Assembly (NCBI GenBank): GCA_023249395.1
Contig: JAHFCS010000116.1
Span: 1 to 6,830, forward strand
Source: Gemmatimonadota bacterium
GTDB taxonomy: Bacteria > Gemmatimonadota > Gemmatimonadetes > Gemmatimonadales > Gemmatimonadaceae
Reading direction: 5' to 3'
DNA length: 6,830 nt
The number at the start of each line of letters is the position of its first letter. The stretch's first letter is position 1. A program made the translations under genes and the position numbers. The notes below the pieces were generated by a model. That model made no database searches. It was not told where the DNA came from and saw only the letters and a list, made by a program, of their open reading frames with translations. Below, one piece after another: positions 5,361-6,830 of the stretch.

Positions 5361-6830
5361 ATGACCATCCCATTCTCGCGTGCCGGTGCAGCGCTGCTGA
5401 CCGCGGCGATTCTCGCGCTTGGCGGTGCCGCGCTCGAGGCGCAAAGCGCTTCATCCCGCTCCGCATCGCGAATCGAGCGGCCCGATCTCGTCGTGATAAA
5501 TGCCCGCATCTACACCGTGGACAACGCCCATCCGATGGCTTCGGCGCTGGCCGTACGGAACGGACGCCTCGTGTTCATCGGGTCAGACAGCGAGGCGAGG
5601 ACGCTCGCGGGCAACGGCACGCGTGTCATCGATCTTCGGGGTCGCACAGTCATTCCGGGGATGGTGGACGCTCATGCCCACCTCGTCGGGCTGGCAATGC
5701 TGCTTCGCAACGTTCAGCTCGCGGGCTCGCAGTCGTACGAGGAAGTAATAAGGAGGGTCGTAGAGCGTGCAGGGACGATGAAGTCCGGAGAATGGATCGA
5801 GGGACGCGGCTGGGATCAGAACCTCTGGGCCGAGAAGAGCTTCCCGACTCACGAAGCGCTGTCGCGTGCGACGCCGAACAATCCAGTCGTCTTGAGGCGC
5901 GTGGACGGCCACGCGATTCTCGCCAACGCGGCGGCGATGCGCATTGCCGGCATCACGGCTGCAGCGAAGGACCCCGACGGCGGGAGGATCGTTCGTCTTC
6001 CCAACGGCGATCCCTCGGGCGTCTTCGTCGACAACGCCGCTGGCCTCGTCAGCAGAAGCATACCTTCGGCTTCCGCCGCAACGCTCAGCGACGCGACCGT
6101 CGCGGCGATCGCGGAGGCCAACCGATGGGGGCTCACCGGCATCCACGACGCGGGCGAGCCAAGACGCGCGATCGATGTGTTCGAGTCACTCGCTCGCGTC
6201 GGCCGATTCAATCTCCGCAGCTACGTGATGGTCTCCGACGACGAGAGCGACATTGCGTACTACACTGGTCGTGGACCGCGCAACGGACTTTACGATGGCC
6301 ACATCTGGATACGCGCGATAAAGACATACGCCGATGGCGCGCTCGGGTCGCGCGGCGCCGCCCTCCTCGCGCCCTATCTCGACGATCCCGGGAACACCGG
6401 CTTGCTGGTGTCCACGCCGGCTCACCTCGAACAAGTCGCCGAGCTTGGCCTCAGAACCGGATTCCAGGTGAACACGCACGCCATCGGCGATCGTGGAAAC
6501 CGGATCGCGCTCGACGCGTTCGAGGCGGCACTCAAGGCGGTCCCCACCGCCGATCATCGTTTCCGAATCGAGCACGCGCAGATTCTTTCTCCTGAGGACA
6601 TCCCGCGTTTCTCGAAGCTCGGCGTCATCCCCTCGATGCAGGCGAGTCACCAGACGAGCGACATGCGGTGGGCCGAAGCCCGGGTTGGCCCGGAGCGAAT
6701 CCGCGGTGCCTATGCGTGGCGGTCGCTGCTCAACACCGGAGTCGTGATACCCGATGGCAGCGACTTTCCCGTCGAGCAGGTGAACCCTCTTATATCCTTC
6801 CATTCTGCGGTTACCCGGCAGGATGCGACC
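5361..6830 (+). CDS. Exported YtcJ-type amidohydrolase (amidohydrolase_3), C-terminus cut by window edge
   Basis: 490 residues from ATG 5361 are present; the frame runs to the right edge, and family members of about 550-580 residues suggest that some 60-90 are missing. Residues 1-27 form a signal peptide (hydrophobic 'AALLTAAILALGGAAL', likely cleavage after 'LEA' before Q28), so the enzyme probably acts in the periplasm. Residues 40-97 are the N-terminal beta domain ('LVVINARIYTVD', 'VIDLRGRTVIPG'). The TIM-barrel metal site is visible: H105 and H107 in 'DAHAH', K321 in 'IKTYADGALGSR', H373 in 'NTHAIGDRGN', H405 in 'RIEHAQI' and D468 in 'DGSDFPVE'. Such enzymes hydrolyse amide bonds of small compounds (for example N-substituted formamides in NfdA); the natural substrate here is unknown. 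All metal-site residues are present, so it should be active. It diverges from the GH18-like lipoprotein gene, and both products are exported. Confidence 0.9.
   Translation, partial: MTIPFSRAGAALLTAAILALGGAALEAQSASSRSASRIERPDLVVINARIYTVDNAHPMASALAVRNGRLVFIGSDSEARTLAGNGTRVIDLRGRTVIPGMVDAHAHLVGLAMLLRNVQLAGSQSYEEVIRRVVERAGTMKSGEWIEGRGWDQNLWAEKSFPTHEALSRATPNNPVVLRRVDGHAILANAAAMRIAGITAAAKDPDGGRIVRLPNGDPSGVFVDNAAGLVSRSIPSASAATLSDATVAAIAEANRWGLTGIHDAGEPRRAIDVFESLARVGRFNLRSYVMVSDDESDIAYYTGRGPRNGLYDGHIWIRAIKTYADGALGSRGAALLAPYLDDPGNTGLLVSTPAHLEQVAELGLRTGFQVNTHAIGDRGNRIALDAFEAALKAVPTADHRFRIEHAQILSPEDIPRFSKLGVIPSMQASHQTSDMRWAEARVGPERIRGAYAWRSLLNTGVVIPDGSDFPVEQVNPLISFHSAVTRQDAT

Noticed and set aside
5291..5509. 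73-codon upstream extension of the GH18-like frame
   Set aside because: It crosses the start of the divergent amidohydrolase and would place the lipoprotein signal about 100 residues inside the protein.
5792..6595. Plus-strand frame of 267 codons
   Set aside because: Arg-rich shadow inside the amidohydrolase gene, whose catalytic motifs are all in the correct frame.

Overview
The window (high GC, short gaps, complete or edge-cut reading frames) looks like a bacterial chromosome. Two signal peptides that cleave just before Gln (an 'AHA|Q' and an 'LEA|Q' junction), few clear Shine-Dalgarno sites and the mix of families would fit a Gemmatimonadota-like soil or environmental lineage. That placement is inference only. 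I see no mobile element, RNA gene, CRISPR array or phage gene.

Layout. (1) Positions 1-2283, minus strand, transcribed leftward: a secreted protein of unknown function (1648-2283), then a DUF92/TMEM19-type membrane protein (843-1520, probably starting further upstream), then a cobalamin-binding-type radical SAM enzyme (1-820) cut by the left edge. The 22 bp gap between the last two suggests one transcript. (2) 2284-2449: a divergent intergenic region with an AT-rich perfect palindrome and weak promoter-like hexamers. (3) 2450-4266, plus strand: a V4R-like (4-vinyl-reductase-type) sensor or ligand-binding protein, then an M24 metallopeptidase starting 2 bp after its stop, a likely operon. (4) 4271-5290, minus strand: a GH18-like lipoprotein whose stop lies 4 bp from the M24 stop (convergent) and whose acid/base motif is degenerate. 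(5) 5361-6830, plus strand: an exported YtcJ-type amidohydrolase, divergent from the GH18-like gene and cut by the right edge.

How the genes fit together. The M24 peptidase and the amidohydrolase suggest peptide or amide catabolism. The GH18-like lipoprotein points to the cell envelope. The radical SAM, DUF92 and V4R families all have relatives in chlorophyll or phytol metabolism (BchE, VTE6, BchJ), but all three are also common outside phototrophs, so a shared pathway is only a hypothesis. I see no clearly new defence or mobile system. The points most worth checking are the missing start codon of the DUF92 gene, the altered catalytic motif of the GH18-like protein, and the conserved-looking secreted protein of unknown function.
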